The notes under the pieces: model-generated | What the model saw: only the letters and a program-made list of their open reading frames with translations | What the model was told of the DNA's origin: nothing | The model's database searches: none | Translations under genes and position numbers: made by a program | Assembly: GCF_022581195.2 (NCBI RefSeq) | Contig: NC_061463.1 | Span: 2,728,001 to 2,792,000, forward strand | Reading direction: 5' to 3' | Source of the DNA: Helicoverpa zea | Taxonomy: Eukaryota; Arthropoda; Insecta; Lepidoptera; Noctuidae | DNA: 64,000 nucleotides | Shown here: piece after piece, positions 11,225-23,020 of the stretch | How positions within the stretch are numbered: the stretch's first letter is position 1 | How the letters are laid out: each line of letters opens with the position of its first letter

Positions 11225-11261
11225 ATATCGAAACAGCACCACCAGTGACCGCCTACCAAAC
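11225..11261 (+). CDS. Candidate 37-nt microexon of an unidentified gene
   Basis: A pyrimidine-rich tract ending cctctttttccag (to 11224) is followed by 37 nt and a full-consensus donor GTAAGT at 11262-11267. Two of the three frames are open: one reads IETAPPVTAYQT after a split first codon, the other YRNSTTSDRLPN with one leading base. The segment is less AT-rich than its flanks. No neighbouring exons could be linked, so the host gene and phase are unknown. It may equally be a chance arrangement of splice signals. Confidence 0.35.
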
Positions 11262-11267
11262 GTAAGT

Positions 11268-12750
11268 TCCAAAAACTATTTTCCAAAAGAATAAAACTCG
11301 TATCATTTAGTTACGGCTGACCGCCGTCACGTACAATCAAAAAGAAAACAGTTTGCCCAATAAATATTACTCTCACATGATAGATTTTCTCGATAAACGC
11401 CTGTTTCTATTACGATTCGTTTTCGGCTGTAATAAATAACCTAAGTTTTGTTCTCGATTATTTCTTAAGTTTTTTAGTAATGCTTAGAGTCTCACACACT
11501 GAGGAATAAACTGTTGGCCCGATGGGTAACCCAAATTTTTTTTTAAAGAAAAAATCTTCATATTTCATTCCAATCACAGTTTTTAGTGGGTCTGATACCG
11601 GGTATATACCTGATCTTTCTAATCAAATCATAGCATTTATTCGCGTTATATGCGTACTACCATTCATTTCCAAATTGATTTATGAGCCCGAAGAAACTAT
11701 CGGCCCACTAAAAGCTTGTAGTATGCAATTTACTCTTAAGTTTGTGAGTATCACAATGCTTAAATTGCACAAATATACCAATTGTCAGGACAGCTGACCA
11801 CCCGTTATCAAAGATAGATTATGCGACATAATATTTCGGGAAATTGCACTGTGGGTAAATTAAATTCAGTTGTTATCATTGAACTGTATTCATAATTCAT
11901 CTGAATGGATTTGGTAAATAACCTGAACCTCGTATTCGAAACTTTAAATAGATTCTGGTTAGTGGTAACATATGAATCGTTGTTGCGGGAATGTGCTCAA
12001 TAATTCTCAATAACAAAATAAAACATAAATAAATGTTCAATAATAAAACCCACAAGTAAACAAAATACATAAACATTAAATCGGATTGGAGATAAATTAA
12101 AAATAATTGATTCAACGATTTCACCTGATCCCGCATAACACATAGTCTCAAATTGCACGTGGCTTTATATTGGTAAAATGTTATTTCAAAATCGATTCAG
12201 TACACCCAGAGATTACTTATTTCATGCCCATTATAATAACAATAAACTATATTTATCAATCAAACAAATGACCATAAAAATTTTACCATAGAAAGGACCC
12301 CTATAAATTCAAAATGCCATTGAGAAACAGGCACCGTAAATCATCGTATATGACGAAACTACCCCCCTGAAGACAAAGGATAAACAGCTTGAATCGAACA
12401 CTGATATAACTATTCCCCAAAGCATAACCGGCGCAGGTCCAATCAGGGTCCAATTGGACCATAATTCGGGTTCAAAGCATGGACCGCAATGAAATAGTGG
12501 AGTAGAGGCCAAACCTAATTGATACGGTCCACTCAACTCTTAGAGTATGAATATACTACTTGTAACGTGGTATGGACATTTGTTTTTGGAATATTAGAGG
12601 CTGTCTGCTTTGTTGGTTACTGTTAAAAAATTGGCTTGCACTTTTGGTCTGTAGCAATCTTGTCTATTTTTTAAGTGTTGCAGCGCCAGCTCCTTTTTAA
12701 ACGGTTTTATTTAGCTTACCCCGTTTGTTTTATTTATTCATTCTTGGGTC
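11268..12750. other. No gene seen
   Basis: AT-rich sequence. Short frames such as 11522-11797 (91 codons) have no recognised domain and low-complexity composition. Confidence 0.35.
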
Positions 12751-12769
12751 AAATTTAGTAATTCAAATT

Positions 12770-13765
12770 TCACCCTCTTCCTGTCAACCGATTAATCTGA
12801 AATTTTGTATACACCTTTAATTCCGATGACAATACAATATAGTAATATCAATAACATTGTAAATCCAATATGGCCGCCGGCACAAAATGGCGGATAACGT
12901 AGATTTTATCAATCCCATCAATATGGGTATCAAATGAAAGGGCTCAACAAGCAGAATACAATATACTATAAAAAATTGAAATCCAAGATGGCGGCCGCTA
13001 CAAAATGGCGGATAACGTAGGTTTTATCAATCCCATCAATATGGTATCAAATGAAAGTTCTCAACCAGTAGAATACAATGTACTATATAAAATTAAAATC
13101 CAAGATGGCGGCCTCTACAAAATGGCGGATAACTTAGGTTTTATAAATCCCATCAACATGGGTATCAAATGAAAGGACTCAACAAGTAGAATACAATTTA
13201 CTATAAAAAATGAAATCCAAGATGGCGGCCGCTACAAAATGGCGGATAACGTAGGTTTTATCAATCCCATCAATATGGGTATCAAATGAAAGTTCTCAAC
13301 CAGTAGAATACAATGTACTATATAAAATTAAAATCCAAGATGGCGGCCTCTACAAAATGGCGGATAACTTAAGTTTTATAAATCCCATCAACATGGGTAT
13401 CAAATGAAAGGTCTCAACAAGTAGAATACAATTTACTATGCAAAATTGAAATCTAAGATGGCGGATAACGTAGGTTTTATCAATCCCATCAATATGGGTA
13501 TCAAATGAAAGGGCTCAACAAACAGAATACAATATACTATAAAAAATTAAATCCAAGATGGCGGCCGCTATAAAATGGCGGATAACGTAGGTTTTATCAA
13601 TCTCATCAACATGGGTATCAAATGAAAGGTCTCAACTAGTAGAATACAATTTACTATGCAAAATTGAAATCTAAGATGGCCGCCGCTACCAAATGGCTGA
13701 TAACAATTTTTTATCAATCCCACCAATACGGGTATCAAATGAAAGGGCTTCACAAGTAGAAAACT
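12770..13765 (+). repeat. Tandem array, about eight 117-118-bp units, dimeric higher-order structure
   Basis: The motif cggataac recurs at 12891, 13009, 13126, 13243, 13361, 13462, 13579 and (as ctgataac) 13697. Spacing is 117-118 bp except one of 101, where about 17 bp (ggcggccgctacaaaat) is deleted. Units contain aatccaagatggcggc, atcaatcccatcaa and gggtatcaaatgaaag. Units 2+3 and 4+5 pair as a repeated dimer: units 2 and 4 read ggccgctac, units 3 and 5 read ggcctctac with cttaggttttata or the near-identical cttaagttttata. The edge before 12826 is diverged. Confidence 0.9.
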
Positions 13766-13768
13766 GTC

Positions 13769-13968
13769 AGTAACTCCAGCGGGGCCCAACAGGGCCAAGG
13801 CCTGCCTGGGCTGCGAGATTGTTCGAAAGAGTTACCGCGGCCCTGGTACATAAAAGGCCTACGACGGAACAAAACGGTTTCTAGTCAAGAGTCTGACACT
13901 CCCTCACCGCTGCTGACCCACAGCAGGAGAGGTCATGTGATGATTTTTGGGGTTGTTAAAAAAAAAAG
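13769..13968 (+). mobile_element. R1-type LINE 3' UTR fragment with poly(A)
   Basis: The sequence ccagcggggcccaacagggc, ccgcggccctggtacataaa and gagtctgacactccctcacc, then a run of A to 13968, is the same 3' UTR as the minus-strand LINE at 44433-45047. Only the last 200 bp remain (5' truncation). It abuts the tandem array directly. Confidence 0.8.
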
Positions 13969-14228
13969 TATCTGGAAGGGCTATGTATTGAGGAATTAGA
14001 TTGTAATAAATTGTCAGGTAAGAGACCGTGTAATAATGATACACTAAATGAATTAGATAGAATGAGGAATATTCGGTACGCATTTTCATTAAATACTAAA
14101 AACTAGAAAATAAAAAATCGGTAAAAAAACTTTTAAGTTAAACGGTTTTATCTTATGTGCACTGAAAACTAGAAAATAAAAAAATAGTTACTTACCTGTC
14201 AACCTACGTAGGTGGTCCCGGTCATATT

Positions 14229-14461
14229 AAACTAAAATAAAAACGTGGGGCCCCTGTGAAATCCTACCTATGGCAAAGCATATCTTTATACTTTGGTAGA
14301 TCATGAGCTCGGCGTTCGCTGGTGAAGCCGCTACGGCTGATTATTGATTGTCAAAATCTCCAGTTACGATTATAGTAAGTCGATGCAATCCACACCTATT
14401 ATACCTCTAGAAGAAAGTACTACAGCAATAGTTAATGGGCCCCACGTTTTTATTTTAGTTT
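14229..14461. mobile_element. 233-bp element with perfect 25-bp terminal inverted repeats
   Basis: Bases 14229-14253 (aaactaaaataaaaacgtgg continuing to ggccc) are exactly complementary to 14437-14461. No transposase is present. The three bases outside both ends read att, a possible short target duplication. It fits a MITE; the family is unknown. Confidence 0.75.
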
Positions 14462-15387
14462 ATTTGTTTTACAATCAAATACTGCGCTTTATTTAGTGAA
14501 CTCGTGGGTAAATAACTGCCACATAGGTTGATCGATCATAAAGTGAAACATCTCTTGTTTGAGACAGTTTAGTTCCATTATCAAGAGTTTTACACACGCC
14601 TTTTTGGCGCGATGTAGTGGATGAAGATGGATTTTATATCATGACAATACCTTACGGCGAAAATTGCATTATTCATACTCAAAGGCCAACATATCTACTG
14701 TAATAGTCCGACAACTAACTTATCTTGTCACGTTCGGCATCATATTGCCGAGTCCCGTCACGTTGTTTACACGCCTATGTTAACGAATCTTACTTTTTCT
14801 TCATATTTATTTTTCTTCAAAAAATATCTTGGAAAAACTTCAGGTGAGAATTTTAAACAGAATATATTTTTCTAATATTTTCTGTCAACAAGACGTGACA
14901 CAGTGTTATTTTACAATAGAAAATTACTATCATAGATGAATTGAAAGTACTCTTCATTTTCAAGCCAGTACAGTACAGTACATTTTAATGTATAATAACT
15001 TATATGCGCTAGCAAACTTCAAAGATAAAAATGTCAATAAAAAGTTAGTTCTGATATATAGCTAAGTATCTTAGAAGTCATAAATTGTCTGATAAAGTTA
15101 GTTTTCTAAACATACGCTCTATATCTTTAAAGGAAAAACAAAAAGTTATCGTTGTCTAGAAATTCTTAGTACAATGTTACCACGTAGTTTGAAATATTGC
15201 TTTTGAAAACATAGATGAATATGAGTTAACAAAAATGTCTTTTACTTTTATATATGTTAATTATTTATGTATAAGTAAACACATAGTATTTCTAACACAT
15301 TCGAATGATGTCTTAGTTAAACTTGAAAAGAGCTTTTAGTCTCAATTTTCAATTACTATTGCAATATTTTTTCCTCATTAAATCTTC
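14462..15387. other. No gene seen
   Basis: AT-rich sequence; nothing coding or clearly repetitive recognised. Confidence 0.35.
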
Positions 15388-15573
15388 AATCTATAATATA
15401 AAAATGAATAGCAAAATGTGTTGGTAAGCGCATAACTCAACAACGCCTGGACCAATTTGGCTAATTCTTTTTTTGTTGTGTTTGTTATTGTCAGGAGAAG
15501 GTTCTTATGAAAAAAAATAGGGTAAAGTAGAGAAGTCAGTTGACGGGAGCGAAGCCGCGGGCAAAAGCTAGTT
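15388..15573 (+). mobile_element. Helitron-like non-autonomous repeat
   Basis: Begins near atctataatataaaaatg and ends gagcgaagccgcgggcaaaa followed by gctagt. The cataactcaacaacgcctgg core corresponds to the acgg/tctggaccgattt block of the other copies. No target duplication is seen, as expected for Helitrons. The Helitron class is inferred from the CTAG-type 3' end. Confidence 0.55.
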
Positions 15574-16319
15574 TAATATGAAAAATAAATAAGCAAATAT
15601 TTAAAACGTTATGTAAGTAAATGCCACAGGTTTCCTTGACTATCTATACGAGTTTTAACCATGACTCTGTGGCTTGCCGCCATATGCAAGATAATGTCGG
15701 TAGTAAAACTGATTTTAAAGCCCATTAAACTTTTATATCGGAATAAATAAATCTTAAAATCTTGTCTTTAAAATTCTAATTACATTCCCTTTGCCAATAT
15801 GTTATGTATGAACGGATATCATAAGTTCATATTTATTCATAGGTGCATAATCAATTGATTACTTTTAAAAATGCCCGTCGCACTTGTTGCAAAGACTAGT
15901 CAAATAAAAAAAATGTAAACCGATCAAATAGTAATAAATCTTACCCCACCTGAATATTGTTTAGATACAAGAAAAACAACCCATTTTCTCTAAAGAGGAA
16001 CCACGAGAAAAAACAATTGAAAAACATTCGCGCCAATTTCCCGCTCAATTACATTTGGTCAAGATGGCCGCCTCTCGTACTCGAGTCGAGTGATCGTGAA
16101 CTGAGCATTAAGTATGTTTTTCCTGGTGTATTAGCACATATTGTGTATTGATTACAAAAGTTAACTCATAAATGTTTGCAAAGGGCCTTATTAGGGACGC
16201 AATAATAATAATAAATATTGTGTTGGCTAAAGAATGAGTTTGTTTGGTAAAAAGTTTATATAGGCAGTTTGAGTGGCCAGTATTCCAATCGTTTTATTTT
16301 TTTTGTTCATATTAGATGT
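15574..16319. other. No gene seen
   Basis: AT-rich sequence between two repeats. No coding signal. Confidence 0.35.
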
Positions 16320-18506
16320 AGTCCCCAGGCCGGCGAACAAATTTTTTTTTTGATACATATACATTTAAGACTTTGTGAGTGCCTTCCTTACGATGAGTCC
16401 GACAAACTTTTCGAATGCGCAAATTTTGGTGACGCCGCGTTTTTTAATGCTTGACTCCTGAAATTGTCGATATGATGTCACTATGGCTCTTCGTACATAC
16501 ACGTTTCATTTTTTTAGATTCGTTTATTAAAGGTTACTAGAGAATGGTGGTCAACTTGTCCGATAAAGATCGTGCTGCGTTCGGAGTGTCCACCATCCCG
16601 AAAATGTCGGTATGACGTCACTACGACTCTTCGTACATACACGTTTCATTTTTTGAGGTTTGTTTAATAAAGTTAACTAGAAAATTGTGGTCAACTTGTC
16701 CGATAAAGATCATGCTGCGTTTGGAGTGTCCACCGTCCGAAACATGTCGATATGACGTCACTGTGTCTCCCCATACATACATGTCGGTCAAATACAACAA
16801 TGATAGATAATACTATTCTTATTGCAAATATCGACTTGTCCGACAAATGTAGTGAGGCAAATAGTCAGTTCGACAAGAAAATGAGAAAAAAATATTACAA
16901 TTGGAAGAAGTTTATTCTTTTTGACAATTTCTGACTTAAATATTCACGTGCATTATTTAAGTATATTAAATTGGCATACTACTTACCAATTTTAATTACT
17001 ATTTTAGAAAAAGTAGCCTGACTAAGACGTATTGTTGATAGTTTATATTATGTTAAGGAATAATATCCCACATCTATTAATTAACTATATATCAATCAAA
17101 AGGTCTTTTTAAGTGCAACATTTTGTCTCAACATACCACTTATCAATTCTTAGTATTTTAGAAGATATAGCCCAAATAAGGCGTATTATCGATAGGTTTT
17201 ACTATGTTAGGGAATAATGTCCCACCTCTAGGTATGAACCATATGTCAATCGAATGATCTTTTTAAGCGCTATATTCCGTCTTAACATACCACTTACCGA
17301 TTCTTAGTATTTTGGAAGACATAACTGACCTAAGGCATATTATTGATACTTTACATTGTGTTAAGGAATAACATCTCACTTGAAGTTATGAGCCATATTT
17401 CAATCAAAAGATCTTTTTAAGCGCAAGGTTCTATTAGCATAACTCCGACAAATTGTTAGTACTTTAAAAGCTAGAGCTTTTCTAAGAATATATTAGCGGT
17501 AGGTTCTGTCAAGCTAATCCATTACTTCTTTAGTAACAAATTGTATATTATTTGAAAAACCTTTCCAAATGAAACATTTCGTGTTAACATACTTCCGACA
17601 AATTGTTAGTAGTTTAGAAGCTAGAGCTTATTTAAAATTATAATTATTGATAGATGTTTTCAATTAAATAAATCCCATCTCTAGTAATGAGTTATACATA
17701 ATTCAAAAGACGTTTTTAAATGCAACATTTCATATTAAAAAAACTTCGGCGAATTGTTAGTATTTCAGAAGCTAGAGCTTATATAAGATTATTTTATCGA
17801 TAGGTGTTTTCAAATTAATAAATCCCTCCTGTAGTAATGATACATATATCATTCGAAACGACTTTCTAAATGCAACATTTACTATTAACATACTTCACAC
17901 CAATTGTCAGTACTTTATACCAAATCTTAAAATATATCTATATTTTCCGGACGGTGGACACTCCATATGCAGCATGATCTTTGTCGGACAAGCTTACCAC
18001 AATTTTCCAGTTAACTTTATTAAACAAATCTCAAAAAATGAAACAGGTATGTACGAAGAGTCGTAGTGACGTCATACCGACATTTTCAGGATGGTGGACA
18101 CTCCAAACGCAGCACGATCTTTATCGGACAAGTTGACCACCATTCTCTAGTTAACTTTATTAAACGAATCTCAAAAAATGAAAAAGGTATGTACGAAGAG
18201 TCATAGTGACGTCATATCGACATTTTCAGGATGGTGGACACTCCAAACGCAGCACGATCTTTATCGGACAAGTTGACCACCATTCTCTAGTTAACTTTAT
18301 TAAACGATTCTCAAAAGATGAAACGTGTATGTACGAAGAGCCATAGTGACGTCATATCGACAATTTCAGGAGTCAAGCATTAAAAAACGCAGCGGCACCA
18401 AAATTTGCGCATTCGAAAAGTTTGTCGGACTCATCGTAAGGAGGGCACTCACAAAGTCTTAAATGTATATGTATCAAAAAAATATTTGTTCGCCGGCCTG
18501 GGGACT
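16320..18506. mobile_element. 2.2-kb foldback element with subrepeat arms and an internal degenerate satellite
   Basis: The ends agtccccaggccggcgaac (16320) and gttcgccggcctggggact (to 18506) are perfect inverted repeats and the arms continue inverted for several hundred bp. Each arm holds 140-bp subrepeats carrying a tatgacgtca motif, a cttcgtacatac block and a gataaagatc block: tgacgtca-type positions near 16473, 16613, 16753 on the left and 18066, 18206, 18346 on the right. The centre (about 16960-17900) is a degenerate tandem repeat of about 150 bp, seen by ttaagtgcaacatttt-type motifs near 17110, 17264, 17418, 17567, 17715 and 17867. No transposase frame is recognisable, and no clear target duplication. 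Confidence 0.85.
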
Positions 18507-18632
18507 AATGATTTTAGTTTTCAAGTGCCAATTAATGCAGTACTATTTATTGTTATTGTAGTGAAATTCAATATTCGGAACACCGAGTTGTTAATGAAGT
18601 GAAATTAATTCCGAAATGGTTACTGAAAATCA

Positions 18633-19130
18633 GGGAAAACAAAATGACTAGCGGAGATGTCATGACGCAAAATCTCCTAACGCGGTGTCCTGCGTGAGCG
18701 ACGAACGCGACGCTGCGAACGCGACGAACGCGATCAACTCAACTGCATTCCCTACATGCGGCCTATGTGACAGTATGCGGCGAGACGCGACGTAACGCAT
18801 ACTTGTTTTGCGCCCGACCAGATGCGACACCACGAACTATTCAGAAGCGTTGATCGCCACAGTGCGTGAATCAAGATTGTTGTGGGACAAAAAACATAAA
18901 TGTTGCTGTCTGTACTTTAAATATGAACTTTCAAGCAAAATTGTACTGAACTTCTCCATGATTTGAGAAGTAATGACCAAAATCACGTAGGACATTTGTC
19001 GCGTATAGCATCGCATCGCATTACGTCGCGTCGTGTTGCGTCGCGTCGCGTCGCGTTCGTCGCTCACGCAGGACACCGCGTAAGAAAGTAGCGCGACAAA
19101 ATGCGGGTGTTCGGGGGACGAGGAATGTTA
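18633..19130 (+). mobile_element. MITE family B copy 1, interrupted and 3'-truncated
   Basis: The left end gggaaaacaaaatgactagc followed by ggagatg matches the copies at 32449-32763, 46275-46556 and 58975-59268. The body resumes after a nested insertion (18681-19080) with taagaaagtagcgcgacaaa and gcgggtgttcggggga. The right inverted terminus is absent. Confidence 0.8.
18681..19080. mobile_element. 400-bp Harbinger-like MITE nested in family B, TAA target duplication
   Basis: Perfect terminal inverted repeats start cgcggtgtcctgcgtgagcg and extend past 30 bp. The inner termini are (cgcga)n-type GC-rich repeats. TAA occurs on both sides (18678-18680 and 19081-19083). The undisrupted family-B copy at 46 kb reads cctaagaaagtagcgcg with a single taa, so the empty site is directly visible. 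A 3-bp TAA/TTA duplication is typical of PIF/Harbinger. Confidence 0.88.
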
Positions 19131-19816
19131 CTATTTTTTTTTTTGTTGTTGTTGTGGTCAATGCATAGTACATTTTAAGAACACTACTAAAAGCTTATAT
19201 TTGAATAATATTATTTTTGAGTGGGAGCGAGTCGTATATGTAGTCCATGACATTTGGTTTGATATATCAAATCAAAGAAAGAATTTTCAGAATCAAATCA
19301 GCCTAATTTAGTGTATAGGTAACCAGTAAAATAATGTCATACAATACCCAGAACTAATAGTATCAAATATTTCATATGAACGTGATCAATTTCAAACGGA
19401 ATACACGTACCTACTCGCATAAAATAATAATAAAGCTTAAATAAATGACCAGACACCAGTTATCTGGACTATTGTCTAAACTTAATTTACTATGGTAGTA
19501 TCCTACTAATATTTTAACGCTTAATCGAATTATCACACTTTATATCACATCACACTTTACACAACATTACATCATACTTGACACTTATCACACTATCACA
19601 TCACACTGAAACAAAAAGGCGAAGTATGTATTTATTTTTGCTACGTCCACGCTCAAACGGCTGAATGAGTTTTGATGAACCTTGACAATAACATAATAAA
19701 GTATAGGCTTTTTATCCGGTTGCGAAAAATAATTCAGTAAAAAAGCGGGTGAAACCACTGGCTGAAGTAACATAGCTAGACATAAATCCCGAACAATTTG
19801 ACGACAGACTAACCGC
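19131..19816. other. Repeat-derived sequence, no gene
   Basis: The segment 19500-19760 is a diverged relative of the 431-bp tandem unit downstream (cacatcacactttac-type runs, aacggctgaatgagttttga, gcgggtgaaaccactggctg). The last motif resembles a Helitron-like 3' end. Confidence 0.5.
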
Positions 19817-20820
19817 TGAAACAAGTCGTGAAGCGTAACCTTTGTAAGTAAACAGTGACGGCTAAGCTTATGTTTGTGTAAGCCTCACCTTTCCGACTGT
19901 GTGTCAAGGCTTTACTGCCAGTCAGCAGTTTATCCACGTGTGATTTTTGTTTGACTTAGGTACCTAGTATGGTACACCTATGCTATAACTATGGAGGCTA
20001 GTTGTGAGTTTGGACTTATAAATATTATACACGCAAAATCCCACTATCACACTTTACATCACATCACATCACGCTTCATATCACATCATACTTCACTCTA
20101 ATCACACTAAAACAAAGGCGAAACCTTTTCAGTTTCATATGTTCGTGTGTATGTTTGTCACTTCTTTTAAGTATAAATGGCTGAAGAAATTTTGATAAAA
20201 CTTGGCAGTAATATAACTGACACATCAAAATAACATATAGGCTACAGTGAAACAAGTCGTGAAGCGTAACCTTTGTAAGTAAACAGTGACGGCTAAGCTT
20301 ATGTTTGTGTAAGCCTCACCTTTCCGACTGTGTGTCAAGGCTTTACTGCCAGTCAGCAGTTTATCCACGTGTGATTTTTGTTTGACTTAGGTACCTAGTA
20401 TGGTACACCTATGCTATAACTATGGAGGCTAGTTGTGAGTTTGGACTTATAAATATTATACACGCAAAATCCCACTATCACACTTTACATCACATCACAT
20501 CACGCTTCATATCACATCATACTTCACTCTAATCACACTAAAACAAAGGCGAAACCTTTTCAGTTTCATATGTTCGTGTGTATGTTTGTCACTTCTTTTA
20601 AGTATAAATGGCTGAAGAAATTTTGATAAAACTTGGCAGTAATATAACTGACACATCAAAATAACATATAGGCTACAGTGAAACAAGTCGTGAAGCGTAA
20701 CCTTTGTAAGTAAACAGTGACGGCTAATCTTATGTTTGTGTAAGCCTCACCTTTCCGACTGTGTGTCAAGGCTTTACTGCCAGTCAGCAGTTTATCCACG
20801 TGTGATTTTGGTTTGACTTA
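19817..20820 (+). repeat. 431-bp tandem duplication, about 2.3 nearly identical copies
   Basis: The landmark tgaaacaagtcgtgaagcg occurs at 19817, 20248 and 20679, exactly 431 bp apart each time. Copies 1 and 2 are essentially identical by eye. The partial third copy, about 140 bp, differs in only a couple of bases (ctaatctt for ctaagctt, attttgg for atttttg) and stops at gtttgactta. Units include a degenerate cacatcacatcacg pentamer tract and aatggctgaagaaattttga. Confidence 0.93.
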
Positions 20821-21936
20821 CCAGACTTTTAGACGGCGACAATTAAGTTGAATTATTACCTAAGCTGTTGTTTGTATGAATTGGCTTATTAATTTATACA
20901 TATTTATAATTATTTCCATTCTGATATTTTTTTCATAAAATAAAGGTGAGCTTAACCCAGATATTGGTTCTTTTTCCGCAAACCTTAGAGTGATAGAAAT
21001 ATTTGATCAATATAAACTGTATACTTGTACATATCAAATAAGAAACTGACTGATTGATTAACAGCTGTTTCGATAAATAAGCCTTTTTGATACGAAATAA
21101 AGGAATACCTAACTACATTTTACATCAAAAAGGCTACATTTAAATACTAATTAATTTATAAATCCGAAACTCAAAATAAATGCAGCATACAATTCACAAA
21201 ATTCAACCATGCGAAAAGTAAGGTAGTTGAAAGTTCATTGAAAGTAAGTACTTTACTGAGTTCAGTCAGTCGGCTGTGAGGCTGCGTGGGGGTAGGACGG
21301 CTACCGACTTTAATTTTCGTTCGCGTGCATTCGAAATTCTGAACTGGAATTGATTTTCAATCAAAACTATTCGAATTGGTACTTCATAGAGCAAGCCAGC
21401 TCTTTGAAGTTTTTTAAGCAAGACATCGGTAACTTATTCATAAACAAACATAGGAGCCTACATGTAATAATCAAAATAATATAATACTATATATTATAAT
21501 GCTTACTTTTAACGAACTACAATAATTACTCCTATCTACCTACTTTAGCTATCTGGTACTGCATATAGATAAATAGATAACATTATTTTGTATCACTAAA
21601 CATCCTATGCATAGTTATTGATTGATTACTCACTGTTGTACCTACTGATAAAAAAATAACCAACCAACCAAGTTCTCCTACATTTGGTCTCCCTACGATA
21701 AGTCTTCCTTTTAACGTCACTAAATTCGAGTAATAGTGTCAGATATAATAAACATAAGCATAAAAAACATATTTTTTTAATAAAATCAGTGTAAATTATA
21801 GTCAAAGTTTCAAATTATTTTCATTCATCAGCTTAACCCTCTTCCTAGAAACTAGACCGCGAATCCAAACAAAAGGTAGCTTAAAGCATTATTCGATAAA
21901 TGGGAATTCACTGAAATAATTTCTCAAATCAGCCTT
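20821..21936. other. No gene seen
   Basis: AT-rich sequence. The block near 21260-21310 (gtcggctgtgaggctgcgtg) is locally GC-rich but carries no open exon I can support. Confidence 0.35.
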
Positions 21937-22691
21937 GTAATTCGTGGGTTAAGAACTTGAGTAGCGTAAGGCCAAAATGACAACTTCTCGGGAGAGCCCG
22001 AAAACAACTCCCTACTGTTATGTTATAGCCCTTTTTGTGGCAAAATCTATAGTAGTTAGATATCTGATTTTTACTAACAATAAAACTTTATTTATCGGCT
22101 ACAGAATAATGTAACTTTTTGGTCAATTAAAATACGGTTTCATTTAAATAAAATTTATTTTTCAAAAACTGGTTGACATACGTCATTTTGGCTGTTACAT
22201 AAATTAGTGCCATAGTAGCGTATCCCACCCTTACGTTTTTTTGGCAGGAAGAAAAATTACGGAAGCTTACGAAACAATAAACATGGACCCATAAGCAGTA
22301 ACTTTACGTTTATTTGGCACGAAACAAACTAAGCCTGCATAATCAAACTTTCTGCGTTAATAACGTATGGCAAGATACGTTATTTAAGCGATTAAGTACA
22401 TTGAAGGCATATTTGGTGTCTTATTCGCTCTGTAAATCGAGTTACGATCGTTGTGCTCGTAATTTTTTTGAGAAAATAATGTCAAGATTATTGTAAGTAG
22501 AAATACTTCATTTTGGCAATAAACAAATATCTTTTTTTTAAACGTTATTGTTGTACTAAGCAATCAACACACACACATCGTTCCAGTTTTTCGGCACATA
22601 AAAATATGGGGATTAAATAAACAAATGGTGAAAAAAAAAATATTTTGTATTTTTGCCCTTACGCTACTCTAGTTCTTAACCCACGAATTAC
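21937..22691. mobile_element. 755-bp element with about 35-bp terminal inverted repeats
   Basis: gtaattcgtgggttaagaac and the following gtagcgtaagg at the left are matched inverted by ccttacgctactctagttct and aacccacgaattac at the right. The interior is AT-rich and codes for no recognisable transposase. A non-autonomous DNA transposon is the simplest reading. Confidence 0.8.
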
Positions 22692-23020
22692 ACACTCAGA
22701 TTAGTGCGTTCAAGTTAGTAAAAGAAATCTTATTGACTACAGTCAGTAATCATCGGCTCTAAATCAATCGCTATTTTTCTCAATGAAATTCTGCTTGGAT
22801 GCATCATACGTCGGGGATGTTAGCAACAACGTTATTAAAAAAAAACTCAACATAAACTTTCACAAACCATATTTATTTATCCACGTTAGCAGACACGGGT
22901 TTCCCGTTCAGCGATGAATGAACATAATTCTTCCTCACTTCTAAGAACAAAAGAATATTAAAAACAAAACTTTTACGAATGGTTTCCATCAAAACGTGGA
23001 ATGTTCCAGTAGTTTTAATA

